54,297 nt of DNA, from NCBI GenBank assembly GCA_944326775.1, contig CALVFH010000003.1:1-54297 (forward strand), in the 5' to 3' direction. Origin of the DNA: an uncultured Parabacteroides sp. Lineage in GTDB: Bacteria > Bacteroidota > Bacteroidia > Bacteroidales > Tannerellaceae. Below, one piece after another: positions 42,419 through 51,590 of the stretch (positions are counted from its first letter, which is position 1; each line of letters begins with the position of its first letter). Both the position numbers and the translations under genes were made by a program. Under the pieces are notes generated by a model. The model worked only from the letters and a program-made list of their open reading frames with translations, made no database searches and had not been told where the DNA came from.

Positions 42419-44674
42419 TTACGCCTGCTGGAACTTATGGCTTACCTTAATCAGATTGCAACTGAACGAAACCACGTTGGCAGCTTCCTGCAGCATATTC
42501 AGATAAACCATGCTGACTTTCGTACTTACGCCTTCCTGACCTTGGATTCGCTTCAGCTCTTCCTTTTTCAGCTGGGTGAGGCAGGCGCTCAGGTGGGTCG
42601 ATTCCACAATCAGATCGTGCTGCGGGTCGTAATCGTTTTTATTGATCATATCGGCACAACGCCCCAGATAAGCCTGGATTTCTCTTACCACCTTGCCGAA
42701 ATCGTTCTTCTGTACTTCGCTCAACGGATTGAAGTTGTTGTCGATATGTTCCTTGCAAGGCTCGGCCAAACGACGGATACTGAACACGATCTCGCTGGCG
42801 AAATCGTTGCTCTGATAGTAGTAAAGACCTTTCTCGACGGCGATGTCGTGCTCCAGTTGGGTAACGCCCAGGGTTCCGACACGCTTCACCTGCTTCAGGT
42901 GGATTTTCTTCTCTTCGATGGAAGCCAGAACCTTGCGGATTTCTTTCAAGTTTTCATGGGCAAAGGCATCGACTGAACGACCCAGCATTTCGGAAGAGAA
43001 ACGGAGGGTGTCTTCCAGTTCTTCGCGGCTGTGCTTGCGGAAAAGTTTCAAGGCTTCATACGGGCTGTTGGCTTTCTGCAACTGGGCAACCGTATTGTTG
43101 ACTTCTTCCTTCAGGGCTTCCTTATGCATCTTCTTCTTATAGGCAATCTGGCTTCGGATCAACGAATAAACAGCCAATCCAACCATGGCGATAATCGCAG
43201 GAATGCCGCCCCAGTAGATAATCAGGGTCACGATAAAGCAAATGGTAAAGGCAGCTCCGGCGGTAATAAACCATCCGCCAATGACGGAAAGCACACCCGT
43301 AATGCGGAAGACGGCGCTTTCGCGTCCCCAAGCCCGGTCGGCCAACGAACTACCCATAGCGACCATAAATGCAACGTAAGTCGTGGAAAGCGGCAATTTC
43401 AGCGAGGTCCCGACGGCAATCAGCAAACCGGAAAGGACGACATTCACGGAAGCACGCACCAGGTCGAAGCTGGCTTTATTTTCCATAATCATTTCCGAAC
43501 TGTCGAAACGTTTATTGACCCACGCCTTGACAGGTTCCGGGATAACGCTCGTGATGGTCATGGCCATATTGGTTGTGGTACGCACCAGCACTCGTGCTAC
43601 CGGAGAAGTTCCAAAATTCTCATCGCCTTCCGACTGGCGAGACAAATCCAAGGAGGTTTTAACCACATTGTGGGCTTTCTTGGAAGTAATCAGAGAGATT
43701 ACCATAATCAGACCCGAACCGACCAGGAAATACCACGGAGTCTTGGCAGGTTCCAGCAAAGAAGTCATCAGAAAGGTATCGGTAGTCGTTGTTCCGCCTT
43801 GCGCCATCAAATCGCAATACGACGAATAGCCGGCCAGAGGCACACCGATGAAGTTCACCAGGTCGTTCCCCGCAAAAGCCAGGGCCAAGGCGAAAGTTCC
43901 CATCAGAATGATAATCTTAAAGACATTTACCTTCAAACAATGCAGAACCTGCATCAGGATGGTGAAAAAGACCAAGGAGACCCAGACGATGGTCGAGGTA
44001 TGTGTTTCTATATATTGTACGAAGGCGGTTCCGTCTATGCTGCTTCCTTTCAAACCTTTAATCAGCATAAAGTAAACAATGGCAGTAGCTGCCAATCCGC
44101 CGAAAATCGCGATATAATACTTTTCCTGCTTTTTATAATTGAAAGTAAACAGCAATCGGGAAATATACTGGACCACCAGACCGAAGAAGAAAGCGATGGC
44201 GACCGACAGGAAGATGGCCAGGATAACCGTCAGGGCCTTGTCGGTATTCATCAACTCCCCAAGTGATTGTGTCGGGTCATTGGCAATCTTAATCAATGAA
44301 TAAGCCACTGTTCCACCCAAGAGCTCGAAGACCATCGACACCGTGGTGGAGGTTGGCATTCCTAAAGAGTTAAAGATGTCAAGCAGAACGACATCCGTCA
44401 GCATCACGGCCACGAGGATACACATAATCTCGTCGAAATAAAAATGCTGGGGTTGATAAATGCCATGCCGCGCAATATCCATCATACCGTTCGAGAGCGT
44501 TGCTCCCACCATGATACCCAACGCGGCAATCGCCATGATTACTTTAAACGACGCTGCTTTCGAACCTATAGCCGAATTGAGGAAATTAACCGCGTCGTTG
44601 CTGACCCCTACGTTCAGGTCGAAGACTGCCAGCAAAAACAGGAATAGAACTAAGATAAAATAAAATGTTTCCAT
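42419..44674 (-). CDS. PiT-family phosphate transporter with C-terminal PhoU-like domain
   Basis: 751 residues. Residues 1 to about 510 form a PiT permease with about 12 membrane helices; the family signatures are the N-terminal FDLNVGVSNDAVNFLNSAIGSKAA and its internal repeat FAGNDLVNFIGVPLAGYSS. The last 220 residues (from about SPYEALKLFRKHSREELEDTLRF) are soluble and helical, like the PhoU-related domain often fused or adjacent to PiT. It imports phosphate with a sodium or proton gradient. Upstream are three 11-bp direct repeats (44737-44769) that look like a Pho box, so phosphate limitation probably controls it (inference). Confidence 0.9.
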   Translation of the reverse strand: METFYFILVLFLFLLAVFDLNVGVSNDAVNFLNSAIGSKAASFKVIMAIAALGIMVGATLSNGMMDIARHGIYQPQHFYFDEIMCILVAVMLTDVVLLDIFNSLGMPTSTTVSMVFELLGGTVAYSLIKIANDPTQSLGELMNTDKALTVILAIFLSVAIAFFFGLVVQYISRLLFTFNYKKQEKYYIAIFGGLAATAIVYFMLIKGLKGSSIDGTAFVQYIETHTSTIVWVSLVFFTILMQVLHCLKVNVFKIIILMGTFALALAFAGNDLVNFIGVPLAGYSSYCDLMAQGGTTTTDTFLMTSLLEPAKTPWYFLVGSGLIMVISLITSKKAHNVVKTSLDLSRQSEGDENFGTSPVARVLVRTTTNMAMTITSVIPEPVKAWVNKRFDSSEMIMENKASFDLVRASVNVVLSGLLIAVGTSLKLPLSTTYVAFMVAMGSSLADRAWGRESAVFRITGVLSVIGGWFITAGAAFTICFIVTLIIYWGGIPAIIAMVGLAVYSLIRSQIAYKKKMHKEALKEEVNNTVAQLQKANSPYEALKLFRKHSREELEDTLRFSSEMLGRSVDAFAHENLKEIRKVLASIEEKKIHLKQVKRVGTLGVTQLEHDIAVEKGLYYYQSNDFASEIVFSIRRLAEPCKEHIDNNFNPLSEVQKNDFGKVVREIQAYLGRCADMINKNDYDPQHDLIVESTHLSACLTQLKKEELKRIQGQEGVSTKVSMVYLNMLQEAANVVSFSCNLIKVSHKFQQA

Positions 44675-44706
44675 AAATGGAGTAAAAAGTATTATGTTTC
44701 CGGGTA

Positions 44707-44714
44707 CAAAGGTC
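44707..44714 (-). promoter_or_regulatory. degenerate -7 element of the phosphate transporter promoter
   Basis: GACCTTTG on the minus strand (44714-44707) differs from TAnnTTTG in its first base. It lies 33 bases upstream of the PiT start and 25 bases downstream of the last direct repeat, as expected for a promoter that needs an activator. Confidence 0.4.
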
Positions 44715-44736
44715 GGTAATATAATTGTTATATCTA

Positions 44737-44769
44737 TTACAAAGATGTTACAAAGATGTTACAAAGATT
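44737..44769 (-). promoter_or_regulatory. three 11-bp direct repeats, Pho-box-like
   Basis: Plus strand TTACAAAGATG twice and TTACAAAGATT once, at 44737, 44748 and 44759, with exact 11-base spacing. On the minus strand this reads TTTGTAACATC in tandem; its TGTAACA differs by one base from the TGTCACA of the E. coli Pho box, which is also an 11-bp direct repeat bound by PhoB. It lies 63-95 bases upstream of the phosphate transporter start. Confidence 0.6.
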
Positions 44770-44787
44770 AGACACAGGCAGACATGG

Positions 44788-44843
44788 AAAGGGCTCGCTA
44801 TTTATAACCATCTGAATAAGTGGTTCATAAAAGCGAGCCCTTT
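44788..44843 (-). terminator. 12-bp perfect stem downstream of the alpha-galactosidase gene
   Basis: AAAGGGCTCGCT (44788-44799) pairs with AGCGAGCCCTTT (44832-44843). The 32-base loop can form an inner stem (AACCA/TGGTT). It follows the GH36 stop (44873) by 30 bases. The T run is short (TTTCC), so it may act as a terminator or protect the 3' end. Confidence 0.6.
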
Positions 44844-44872
44844 CGCTCATATAAAGAGGTCAAATGTAACGC

Positions 44873-47071
44873 TTACTGGGCTGTCACCTCCAAAATACGG
44901 CTCTGCAACGTCTGCGGTGTCAAGGCATAGAGACCAACCTTCATCAGATAATCTCCCGAAAAAACCTGGCCGTTCTGGGCGAAACGCGATTTGGCACCAG
45001 GCATCAGATTGATTTCTTCCACCTTGTACATGCGCTCCGGATCCAGTCCTTGCAGACGAACAGCGAATGTTTTTTCCTGAAAACGGGGATAGATGTCGTA
45101 CGCATAAACCAACGCTTTATCTTTGGCTTTGCTGACATGCATGACGGCCGTGTGGTTCGTTTCATAAGGCGATACCAATCGGAAGAAGTCTCCCTCGAGG
45201 ATGACAGGCTTCAGGCGATTGTAATTGCTTACTGCTTGCTGGCAATAAGCCAATTCATCGTCCGAAAGCTCCTTCAAGCCGATATCGAAGCCTAATTTGC
45301 ACATCATGGCTACATCCACGCGGAATTTAATGCTTGTATTCTTATTCCAGCTTGTCACATGGGCGCACATGGCTTTCGTCGGGAAAAATTGCGAGAATCC
45401 CCACTGGATGAACAGGCGCTCCACCGGATCGGTGTTGTCGCTGCACCAAAACTCGGTAAAATATTTCAAGGCTTCGTAATCGCAGCGTGCTCCACCTCCT
45501 GAACAAAGCATCATCGGCAAATCAGGATATTTTTCCTTCACCCGTTTGAAAACATTATATACGCCGCGCACATGATTCACATAAAGCTGGTTTTGTTTTT
45601 CTTTCAGATACGGAGAATAGACATTCGTAATCGGACTGTTACAATCCCATTTGAAATAAGCGATTTCCGGATTTTCCGTCATCAATTTGTCCACCACGCC
45701 GAAAACATGGTCCTGGACTTCCGGATTACTCAAATCGAGTACCAGCTGGTTGCGATAATAGTAAGTTTCGCGGTTCGGAAGGCGGATTGCCCAATCCGGA
45801 TGCTTCTCCATCAGCTCGCTTTTCGGATTTACCATCTCCGGCTCAATCCAGATACCGAATTTCACCCCAGCTTCTTTCGCCAAACGGACAAGTCCGGGCA
45901 CACCGTTAGGCAATTTGCTCTCCATCGCTTCCCAATCGCCTAAACCGGCGCGATCGTTGTTGCGCGGATATTTGTTTCCAAACCAACCATCGTCGAGGAG
46001 AAACATATCGACACCCAAATGCTTGGCTTCTTTCATCAATTCACCCAAAATCTTTTCGTCGAAAGTAAATGCGGTGTTTTCCCAATTATTCAGCAACGTC
46101 AGGCGGTCGCCATTGCCGTCTTTCAACTGATAATTGCGTGCCCAGTCGTGGAAGTTCCGGCTGGCCTGCCCTTTTCCTTCATCGCTACGCGTAAAGATGA
46201 ACTCCGGAGTCGTGAAGACTTCCCCCGGCTGCAATTCATAAGTTGAAGCAAACGGATTGATACCTGCCAGAACGCGCAAGTTCTTCAGATTGTCCACTTC
46301 GAAGGTAAAGCGGTAATTCCCGGTCCAGCCAATCGTACCCATCACCACTTCGCCGCGCGATTCCTCTGCCGGCTGGCCGAATCCTAATTCAAAGAACGGA
46401 TAAGCATGCATGGCTGCGCGCGAGCCTAATTTCGTGTCGATCATTTTCTTGCCAAACTGCAACTGCTGATGGTTCATCTGCATCTCCTGCGCCCAGTCGC
46501 CGCTGAACTCCGTCAGATAATAACTGGGCCGTTCAAAATAGATAATACCCGACGCATAGCGGTGAAGCAGCACCGGCTTCTTTTCCTGGTGGACAATTTC
46601 GCTCCAAGTCTTGATAATATTTTCGCGGGCATACGCCACATAATGAAGTTTTACTTCCAGCGGATATGCGTCATCTTTCAGTGTGACGATGGTTTCCGTC
46701 ACATTTTCGTCAATCTGGTTCGTCTGCGAAGAGGCATATTTCAGCAGCGAGCTCATATTCCCGTCGGCGTGAGTCACCTGCAAAGCCGGTTCGAAATAAT
46801 CTTCCATGCCAGCCGTCATATACGCTTCCCAGCCGCGGGTGGCCGCACTACTGTCCGAACCACGGCGCGTATAGGGTGAAAAATGCCCGAAATCCTCTTC
46901 ATGTAATAATTTAGGGCCTAAATAAACCTGGTAGAGTCGCCCGTTGGGCGCCGTGCTCAAAATCAAATCCGTTGCTTCGGTAGCAATCCGGATAAACTGT
47001 CTGCCGACTTCAGCCGCATGCGCCGAGAAAGCCACAAAGACTATCAGCGCCAAAGAAAGGAGATGTTTCAT
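44873..47071 (-). CDS. alpha-galactosidase, GH36 family, exported
   Basis: Removes terminal alpha-1,6-galactose from melibiose, raffinose and related glycans. 732 residues starting at the ATG at 47071 (MKHLLSLALIVF); an upstream ATG 12 codons earlier is less likely because it separates the start from the signal peptide (to about AHAAEVG). N-terminal beta-supersandwich, then the (beta/alpha)8 barrel. Nucleophile D476 in YFKWDCN, acid/base D545 in FWCSDNTDP; DDGWFG and WIEPEMVNP also seen. A -7 element TAAGTTTG is at 47112-47105 (minus). No sus-like genes are near. Confidence 0.94.
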   Translation of the reverse strand: MKHLLSLALIVFVAFSAHAAEVGRQFIRIATEATDLILSTAPNGRLYQVYLGPKLLHEEDFGHFSPYTRRGSDSSAATRGWEAYMTAGMEDYFEPALQVTHADGNMSSLLKYASSQTNQIDENVTETIVTLKDDAYPLEVKLHYVAYARENIIKTWSEIVHQEKKPVLLHRYASGIIYFERPSYYLTEFSGDWAQEMQMNHQQLQFGKKMIDTKLGSRAAMHAYPFFELGFGQPAEESRGEVVMGTIGWTGNYRFTFEVDNLKNLRVLAGINPFASTYELQPGEVFTTPEFIFTRSDEGKGQASRNFHDWARNYQLKDGNGDRLTLLNNWENTAFTFDEKILGELMKEAKHLGVDMFLLDDGWFGNKYPRNNDRAGLGDWEAMESKLPNGVPGLVRLAKEAGVKFGIWIEPEMVNPKSELMEKHPDWAIRLPNRETYYYRNQLVLDLSNPEVQDHVFGVVDKLMTENPEIAYFKWDCNSPITNVYSPYLKEKQNQLYVNHVRGVYNVFKRVKEKYPDLPMMLCSGGGARCDYEALKYFTEFWCSDNTDPVERLFIQWGFSQFFPTKAMCAHVTSWNKNTSIKFRVDVAMMCKLGFDIGLKELSDDELAYCQQAVSNYNRLKPVILEGDFFRLVSPYETNHTAVMHVSKAKDKALVYAYDIYPRFQEKTFAVRLQGLDPERMYKVEEINLMPGAKSRFAQNGQVFSGDYLMKVGLYALTPQTLQSRILEVTAQ

Positions 47072-47188
47072 GGTGATTAAATTTAATATGATATTCAACT
47101 TCCGCAAACTTAGCTAAAAATTATCATTCTCCCTACTTGTCAGAAGAAAAACAATTTTAGATATGTTTATTTCAAATGTCGAAAACAA

Positions 47189-47896
47189 CTAATCTTTTGC
47201 CAGCCACGCCTTCCGCTCTTCCTCCGGATAATGTTCGATGGCATAACGCAATGCCGTGCGGGGTAGTTGGCGTTTATACGTCGCAAGAAAGCTGGTCAGT
47301 GTGGGACGATGACATTTGCCGACCTCACGAAGCATCCAGCCGATAGCTTTGTGAATCAAATCGTGCGGATGCGACATCAGACGGACGGAAAGAGCCAGGA
47401 TGTCGGTAAAATCGTCGTGGCGGATGAGGGGTAGCGTCGAAACCAGGGCGATGCGCTGCTCCCACAAGTTCGAACTGTCGGCAAGGACATAAAGCACCTC
47501 GCGTGGCTTGTCAAGAAGATAAGCGCCGACGAGATACGGACAACTCAAATCGACAAGGTCCCAATTATTGCACCGGCGGGTATGCGCCAGATAGAAACGA
47601 AAGATTTCTTCGCGGAGAGGCGAATCGGCAGGAGCACGCTGCATCTGGAGAACCAGTATCAGCAAGGCGCAAAGGCGCGCCTCGTGCCACGGGCTTTGGA
47701 GCAACTGGTGCAACTCGGCGAGTGGGGCGAAACGGTGTTTTTTGGCAACATTCCGGGTTGCAGGAACCGGAATACCCAAGAAAAGGTCTCCCTCACCGTA
47801 TTCACCCGGTCCCGTCTTGAAAAAACGGCTCAGATGCGCCGCCTTTTGAGGCGAGGCGAGGGTTTGCAGGTCTGCAAGGATGGCATCGGCTGTCAT
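47189..47896 (-). CDS. DNA alkylation repair protein, AlkD-like
   Basis: 235 residues. AlkD-type HEAT-repeat proteins remove N3- and N7-alkylated bases. Family sequence: FFKTGPGEYGEGDLFLGIPVPATRNVAKK near the N-terminus, then NNWDLVDLSCPYLVGAYL, WEQRIALVSTLPLI, and HKAIGWMLREVGK. The conserved NWDLVD and the WEQRIA/HKAIGWMLRE segments, which line the DNA groove in this family, are intact. Overlaps the 3' end of the dehydrogenase gene by four bases, so the two are translated in tandem. Confidence 0.92.
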   Translation of the reverse strand: MTADAILADLQTLASPQKAAHLSRFFKTGPGEYGEGDLFLGIPVPATRNVAKKHRFAPLAELHQLLQSPWHEARLCALLILVLQMQRAPADSPLREEIFRFYLAHTRRCNNWDLVDLSCPYLVGAYLLDKPREVLYVLADSSNLWEQRIALVSTLPLIRHDDFTDILALSVRLMSHPHDLIHKAIGWMLREVGKCHRPTLTSFLATYKRQLPRTALRYAIEHYPEEERKAWLAKD

Positions 47897-48855
47897 GGAT
47901 GTAAAACGCGGGTAATCGGGCGATCGTTTTCAAAAAATCCAATCACATTGTTGCTGACGGCACGCGCCATTTCGATGCGGGTTTCAAGCGTCTGTGTCCC
48001 GATATGGGGGCAAAGCACCACATTGTCCAGCTCGAGCAATTCGGGCAGCGGGTAATCGCCAAACTCAAAGACATCCAGCCCGGCGCCGTGGATAATCCCT
48101 TCGCGCAAAGCGTTGACCAGCGCCCGCTCGTCAACTAACGGTCCGCGGGCCGTATTGATTAAAATCGCCGTGGGTTTCATCTGACGGAGCTCTGATTCAC
48201 CGATGATATGCCGCGTCTCGGGCGTCAGCGGCGCATTGAGCGAAACAAAATCGGCACGGGCCAATAAATCTTCTTTAGAGACATATTCCACATTCAGGCG
48301 GGTTTCCTCGTCGATATAAAGCTGGTGACGGTTGTGGTAAATGACTTCCATCCCGCAGGCGGCCGCCCGCTTGGCCAGTGCTTTGCCGATACGCCCCATA
48401 CCGATTATCCCCAGCGTTTTTCCAGTCAGCGGCACACCCAAATTCTCCAAAACACCGACTTTCATGCGTTTTCCGAGCGTGCGCAGCTTGCGGTCGCATT
48501 CGGTGATGCGGCGGGCGGCGTCGAGCATCAGTCCCAAAGCGATATCAGCTGTCGGAGCCGTCACCGGGCCGGGTGTGTTAGTGACGGTAAGACCCTTCGA
48601 CAAGGCGTAGGCGACATCAATATTATTGTAGCCCACTGCATAGTTGGAGACCAGCTTCAGGTTCGTCGCATGGTCTATCAGCTCTTTATTGACCGGAAAA
48701 TCAAACATCGAGCATAAAACATCATATTCGGGAATCATCTCCCAGACTTCTTCAACCGTAAAATCGCGCCCTTCGGGAAAAGTCACTTCATACCTTTCTT
48801 CCAGTTCCGTAAAACCCTCGCGGAACATATCGTAAGTCACTAAAACTTTGTACAT
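47893..48855 (-). CDS. D-2-hydroxyacid dehydrogenase, NAD-dependent
   Basis: 320 residues. Reduces 2-ketoacids or oxidises D-2-hydroxyacids; candidates are glyoxylate/hydroxypyruvate reductase or a relative. NAD site GKTLGIIGMGRIGKALAKRA (GMGRIG, about 152-157), catalytic Arg in ILINTARGPLVDERAL, Glu in DVFEFGDYP and His in CPHIGTQT. The three catalytic residues are all present. Upstream TAACTTTG (48887-48880, minus) fits the -7 element. Substrate is not set by context. Confidence 0.88.
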   Translation of the reverse strand: MYKVLVTYDMFREGFTELEERYEVTFPEGRDFTVEEVWEMIPEYDVLCSMFDFPVNKELIDHATNLKLVSNYAVGYNNIDVAYALSKGLTVTNTPGPVTAPTADIALGLMLDAARRITECDRKLRTLGKRMKVGVLENLGVPLTGKTLGIIGMGRIGKALAKRAAACGMEVIYHNRHQLYIDEETRLNVEYVSKEDLLARADFVSLNAPLTPETRHIIGESELRQMKPTAILINTARGPLVDERALVNALREGIIHGAGLDVFEFGDYPLPELLELDNVVLCPHIGTQTLETRIEMARAVSNNVIGFFENDRPITRVLHP

Positions 48856-48960
48856 AGCTATAGCTCATTTATCAAGTCGCAAAGTTAGAAAATTAATAAA
48901 GGAAAATTTGATATAAACGCCTTTTAACTCATAGCCGACGTAAAGCTGAGGCAAAAGATT

Positions 48961-48968
48961 TATATTTG
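48961..48968 (+). promoter_or_regulatory. -7 element of the rpoN promoter
   Basis: TATATTTG fits TAnnTTTG exactly, 22 bases before the rpoN ATG. No clear -33 was seen. Confidence 0.5.
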
Positions 48969-48990
48969 CAAGAATTTAGAAAGTCTTGAT

Positions 48991-50451
48991 ATGTTGAAGC
49001 AACAGTTACAGCAAAAATTACAGCAGAAACTTTCGCCGCAGCAACTGCAGCTGATTCGTTTACTGGAACTTCCTACCGTAGAACTGGAAGAGCGGGTAAA
49101 ACATGAACTGGAGGAGAATCCGGCTCTGGAAGAAGGTAAAGAATCGGAAAGCGACGCCGAAACGGACGAGTCCATCGGCCCGAACGACGAAGAATCAGAG
49201 GCAACAGATGCGAACGAAGACCTCTCGCTGGGCGACTACCTGACGGAAGACGATATTCCGGATTACAAGCTGCGCGAACTCAGCGAAAGGGCTGAAAAGA
49301 AAGAGGATATTCCTTTCTCGGTCGGGGAATCGCTTAATGAACATTTGCTGGAACAGTTGGGACTGCGGGACTTGCCGGAAAAAGAGGTAAAGATTGCTGA
49401 ATATATCATCGGGAATATTGACGACGACGGATACTTGCGCCGCGATCTTTCGGCCATTGCCGACGACCTGATCTTTCAGGCGGGCCTGGAAGTAGAGGAA
49501 AAGGAAGTAGAGCGCGTGCTGAAGGTTATCCAGGATTTGGATCCGCCAGGTATCGGTGCCCGCAATTTGCAGGAGTGTCTTTTGCTGCAACTCCAGAAAC
49601 GCGAACAGACCGAAGCGACTCGTCTGGCTACCCGCGTGCTGAAAGATTATTTCGAAGAATTTACCCGTAAACATTACGACAAGATTCAAAAGGGATTGAA
49701 CATCGACGAAGCGATGCTGAAAAAGGCTATCCGCGAAATTACGCTTCTGAATCCCAAGCCCGGCAACGACTGGGGAGGACGAATGGATGAGGCGATGACG
49801 CAGGTAATCCCGGACTTCATCGTGGATTCCAACAACGGAGAGCTGACACTTTCCATGAACAACCGGGGCGTTCCCGACCTGCGCATCAACCGGGAATATG
49901 CGGATATGTTTCAGGATTATGCAAACAATAAAGCCAACCAGACGAGTGAGCGTCGCGAGGCTGTACAGTTTGTCAAACAAAAACTGGATGCGGCACAGGG
50001 CTTCATCGATGCAATCAAACAACGGCAGGAGACACTGCTCCGCACGATGGAGGCCATCCTCTACTTGCAACGCGATTTTTTCCTGACAGGCGACGAATCG
50101 ACCTTGCATCCAATGATTCTGAAAGATGTTGCCGAACGGGCAGGCTACGATATATCCACCATCTCGCGTGTCAGCAACAGCAAATACGTACAGACGAACT
50201 ACGGGATTTATCCCTTGAAATATTTTTTCTCCGAATCGATGCAGACCGACAGCGGCGAAGAAATCTCTACCCGCGAGGTCAAAAAAATCATGAAAGAGCA
50301 TATCGATGCGGAAGACAAGCGGAAACCGCTGACCGACGAGGAGCTGGCGGCTATCCTGAAAGAAAAAGGCTATGTGATTGCCCGGAGAACCGTGGCGAAA
50401 TACCGCGAACAGCTGGGTATCCCCGTGGCCCGGTTGAGAAAGGAGATTTGA
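48991..50451 (+). CDS. rpoN: RNA polymerase sigma-54 factor
   Basis: Alternative sigma factor that needs an AAA+ activator. 486 residues. N-terminal region I is glutamine/leucine-rich (LKQQLQQKLQQKLSPQQLQLIRLLELPTVELEERV), an acidic region II follows (residues 45-80), then the core-binding region (LLEQLGLRDLP..., GNIDDDGYL), the HTH region (GYDISTISRVSNSKYVQTNYGIYPLKYFFS) and the RpoN box ARRTVAKYREQLGIP at the C-terminus. All regions are present and in order. No sigma-54 activator gene is in this window. The next gene starts three bases after the stop. Confidence 0.97.
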   Translation: MLKQQLQQKLQQKLSPQQLQLIRLLELPTVELEERVKHELEENPALEEGKESESDAETDESIGPNDEESEATDANEDLSLGDYLTEDDIPDYKLRELSERAEKKEDIPFSVGESLNEHLLEQLGLRDLPEKEVKIAEYIIGNIDDDGYLRRDLSAIADDLIFQAGLEVEEKEVERVLKVIQDLDPPGIGARNLQECLLLQLQKREQTEATRLATRVLKDYFEEFTRKHYDKIQKGLNIDEAMLKKAIREITLLNPKPGNDWGGRMDEAMTQVIPDFIVDSNNGELTLSMNNRGVPDLRINREYADMFQDYANNKANQTSERREAVQFVKQKLDAAQGFIDAIKQRQETLLRTMEAILYLQRDFFLTGDESTLHPMILKDVAERAGYDISTISRVSNSKYVQTNYGIYPLKYFFSESMQTDSGEEISTREVKKIMKEHIDAEDKRKPLTDEELAAILKEKGYVIARRTVAKYREQLGIPVARLRKEI

Positions 50452-50454
50452 GGC

Positions 50455-51081
50455 ATGAAAATGAAGATATTCGCCACGATTATTTCCGGGATGTTCCATC
50501 CGTTGATGATGGTAACCTACGGGCTTATCCTCGCTCTGACATTTACCTACCTGTCGCTTTTCCCGATGGAATTAAAGCTCTGGCTGGTCTGCGGGACCTT
50601 CCTGATGACGGCCGGCATCCCGGCCCTGTTCATCTATCTGATGGTGAAAAGCGGAGGGGCCAGCGATTCCGAACTGACAAAACGGCGTGAGCGGATATTG
50701 CCTTATCTGGTCTTTATCTGCGCACTCCTTTCAACCGCATTCTTCCTCAACAAGATGCTGATGCCCGGCTGGCTGGTTGCCCAGATTCTCGGAGCCTGTT
50801 CAGCCCTGTTCATCGCCTTGCTCATCAATTTCGCCTGGAAAATCAGTGCGCATGCGATTGGCATCGGAGGACTGATCGGTGGCATTATGGGCATGGCTCA
50901 AATTCAAATGACCAATCCCTACGTGGGACTGATGATTGCCTTCTGCATAGCAGGCTGTGTAGGCACATCGCGGCTCATTTTGAAAAGACATACACCGATG
51001 CAGGTCTATGCCGGCTTCTGTTTGGGATTTATCTGTATCTTTGTATCCTCGTTGTTAAGTTACATCTATTTATTCATTTAA
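50455..51081 (+). CDS. PAP2-like membrane protein
   Basis: 208 residues, about six membrane helices. Phosphatase motifs of PAP2 can be traced: [13 protein letters not shown] (basic motif, residues about 75-87), ISAH in place of the usual SGH (about 136-139), and SRLILKRH, which matches SR-x5-H exactly. The changed second motif makes phosphatase activity uncertain. Such proteins in the PAP2 superfamily dephosphorylate lipid phosphates (undecaprenyl pyrophosphate, PGP). It is probably co-transcribed with rpoN. Confidence 0.65.
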   Translation: MKMKIFATIISGMFHPLMMVTYGLILALTFTYLSLFPMELKLWLVCGTFLMTAGIPALFIYLMVKSGGASDSELTKRRERILPYLVFICALLSTAFFLNKMLMPGWLVAQILGACSALFIALLINFAWKISAHAIGIGGLIGGIMGMAQIQMTNPYVGLMIAFCIAGCVGTSRLILKRHTPMQVYAGFCLGFICIFVSSLLSYIYLFI

Positions 51082-51094
51082 AAACACTAAGTTT

Positions 51095-51475
51095 ATGAAT
51101 TTTCCTACAGATTTAAAGTACACGAAAGACCATGAATGGATTCGTGTAGATGGCGACGCCGCCTATGTTGGTATTACGGATTATGCCCAAAGCGAATTGG
51201 GTGAAATCGTTTATGTTGATATCACCTCACAAGGCGAAACGATTGCCAAAGAAGAATCATTCGGCACGATTGAAGCCGTAAAAACTGTTTCTGACCTCTT
51301 CATGCCGGTAGGCGGCAAAGTTTTGGAAGTCAATGCTGAACTCGAAGATGCGCCTCAGCTGGTTAATGAAGATCCGTACGGCAAAGGCTGGCTCATCAAG
51401 ATGTCTATGAACGACGCTGCCGAACTGGACGAACTGCTTTCTGCTGAAGAATATCAGAAATTGATTAATAATTAA
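51095..51475 (+). CDS. gcvH: glycine cleavage system H protein
   Basis: Lipoylated carrier protein that shuttles the aminomethyl group between the P, T and L proteins. 126 residues. The lipoyl-attachment Lys is K63 in [13 protein letters not shown]; family start YTKDHEWI and the end [13 protein letters not shown] are present. gcvT and gcvP are not adjacent in this window. It may also serve in lipoate relay. It lies 13 bases after the PAP2-like gene. Confidence 0.96.
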   Translation: MNFPTDLKYTKDHEWIRVDGDAAYVGITDYAQSELGEIVYVDITSQGETIAKEESFGTIEAVKTVSDLFMPVGGKVLEVNAELEDAPQLVNEDPYGKGWLIKMSMNDAAELDELLSAEEYQKLINN

Positions 51476-51483
51476 TGTGAGTT

Positions 51484-51547
51484 TTGAGTTTTTGAGTTGC
51501 CGGGTTATGGGAATTACGGCTCATGAACGCTCAACTCAAAAACTCAA
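51484..51547. repeat. 16-bp perfect inverted repeat between gcvH and purE
   Basis: TTGAGTTTTTGAGTTG (51484-51499) is the exact reverse complement of CAACTCAAAAACTCAA (51532-51547), with a 32-base loop. No T run follows. It occupies most of the gap between gcvH and purE. It could be a small mobile-type repeat or a processing/termination site. Confidence 0.75.
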
Positions 51548-51590
51548 CGATTTAATTCACATCCTAATAACTTAATAAACTACTCATAAC

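Noticed and set aside
43031-44266. 411-residue open frame opposite the phosphate transporter
   Set aside because: Antisense shadow; the sense strand has clear PiT motifs.
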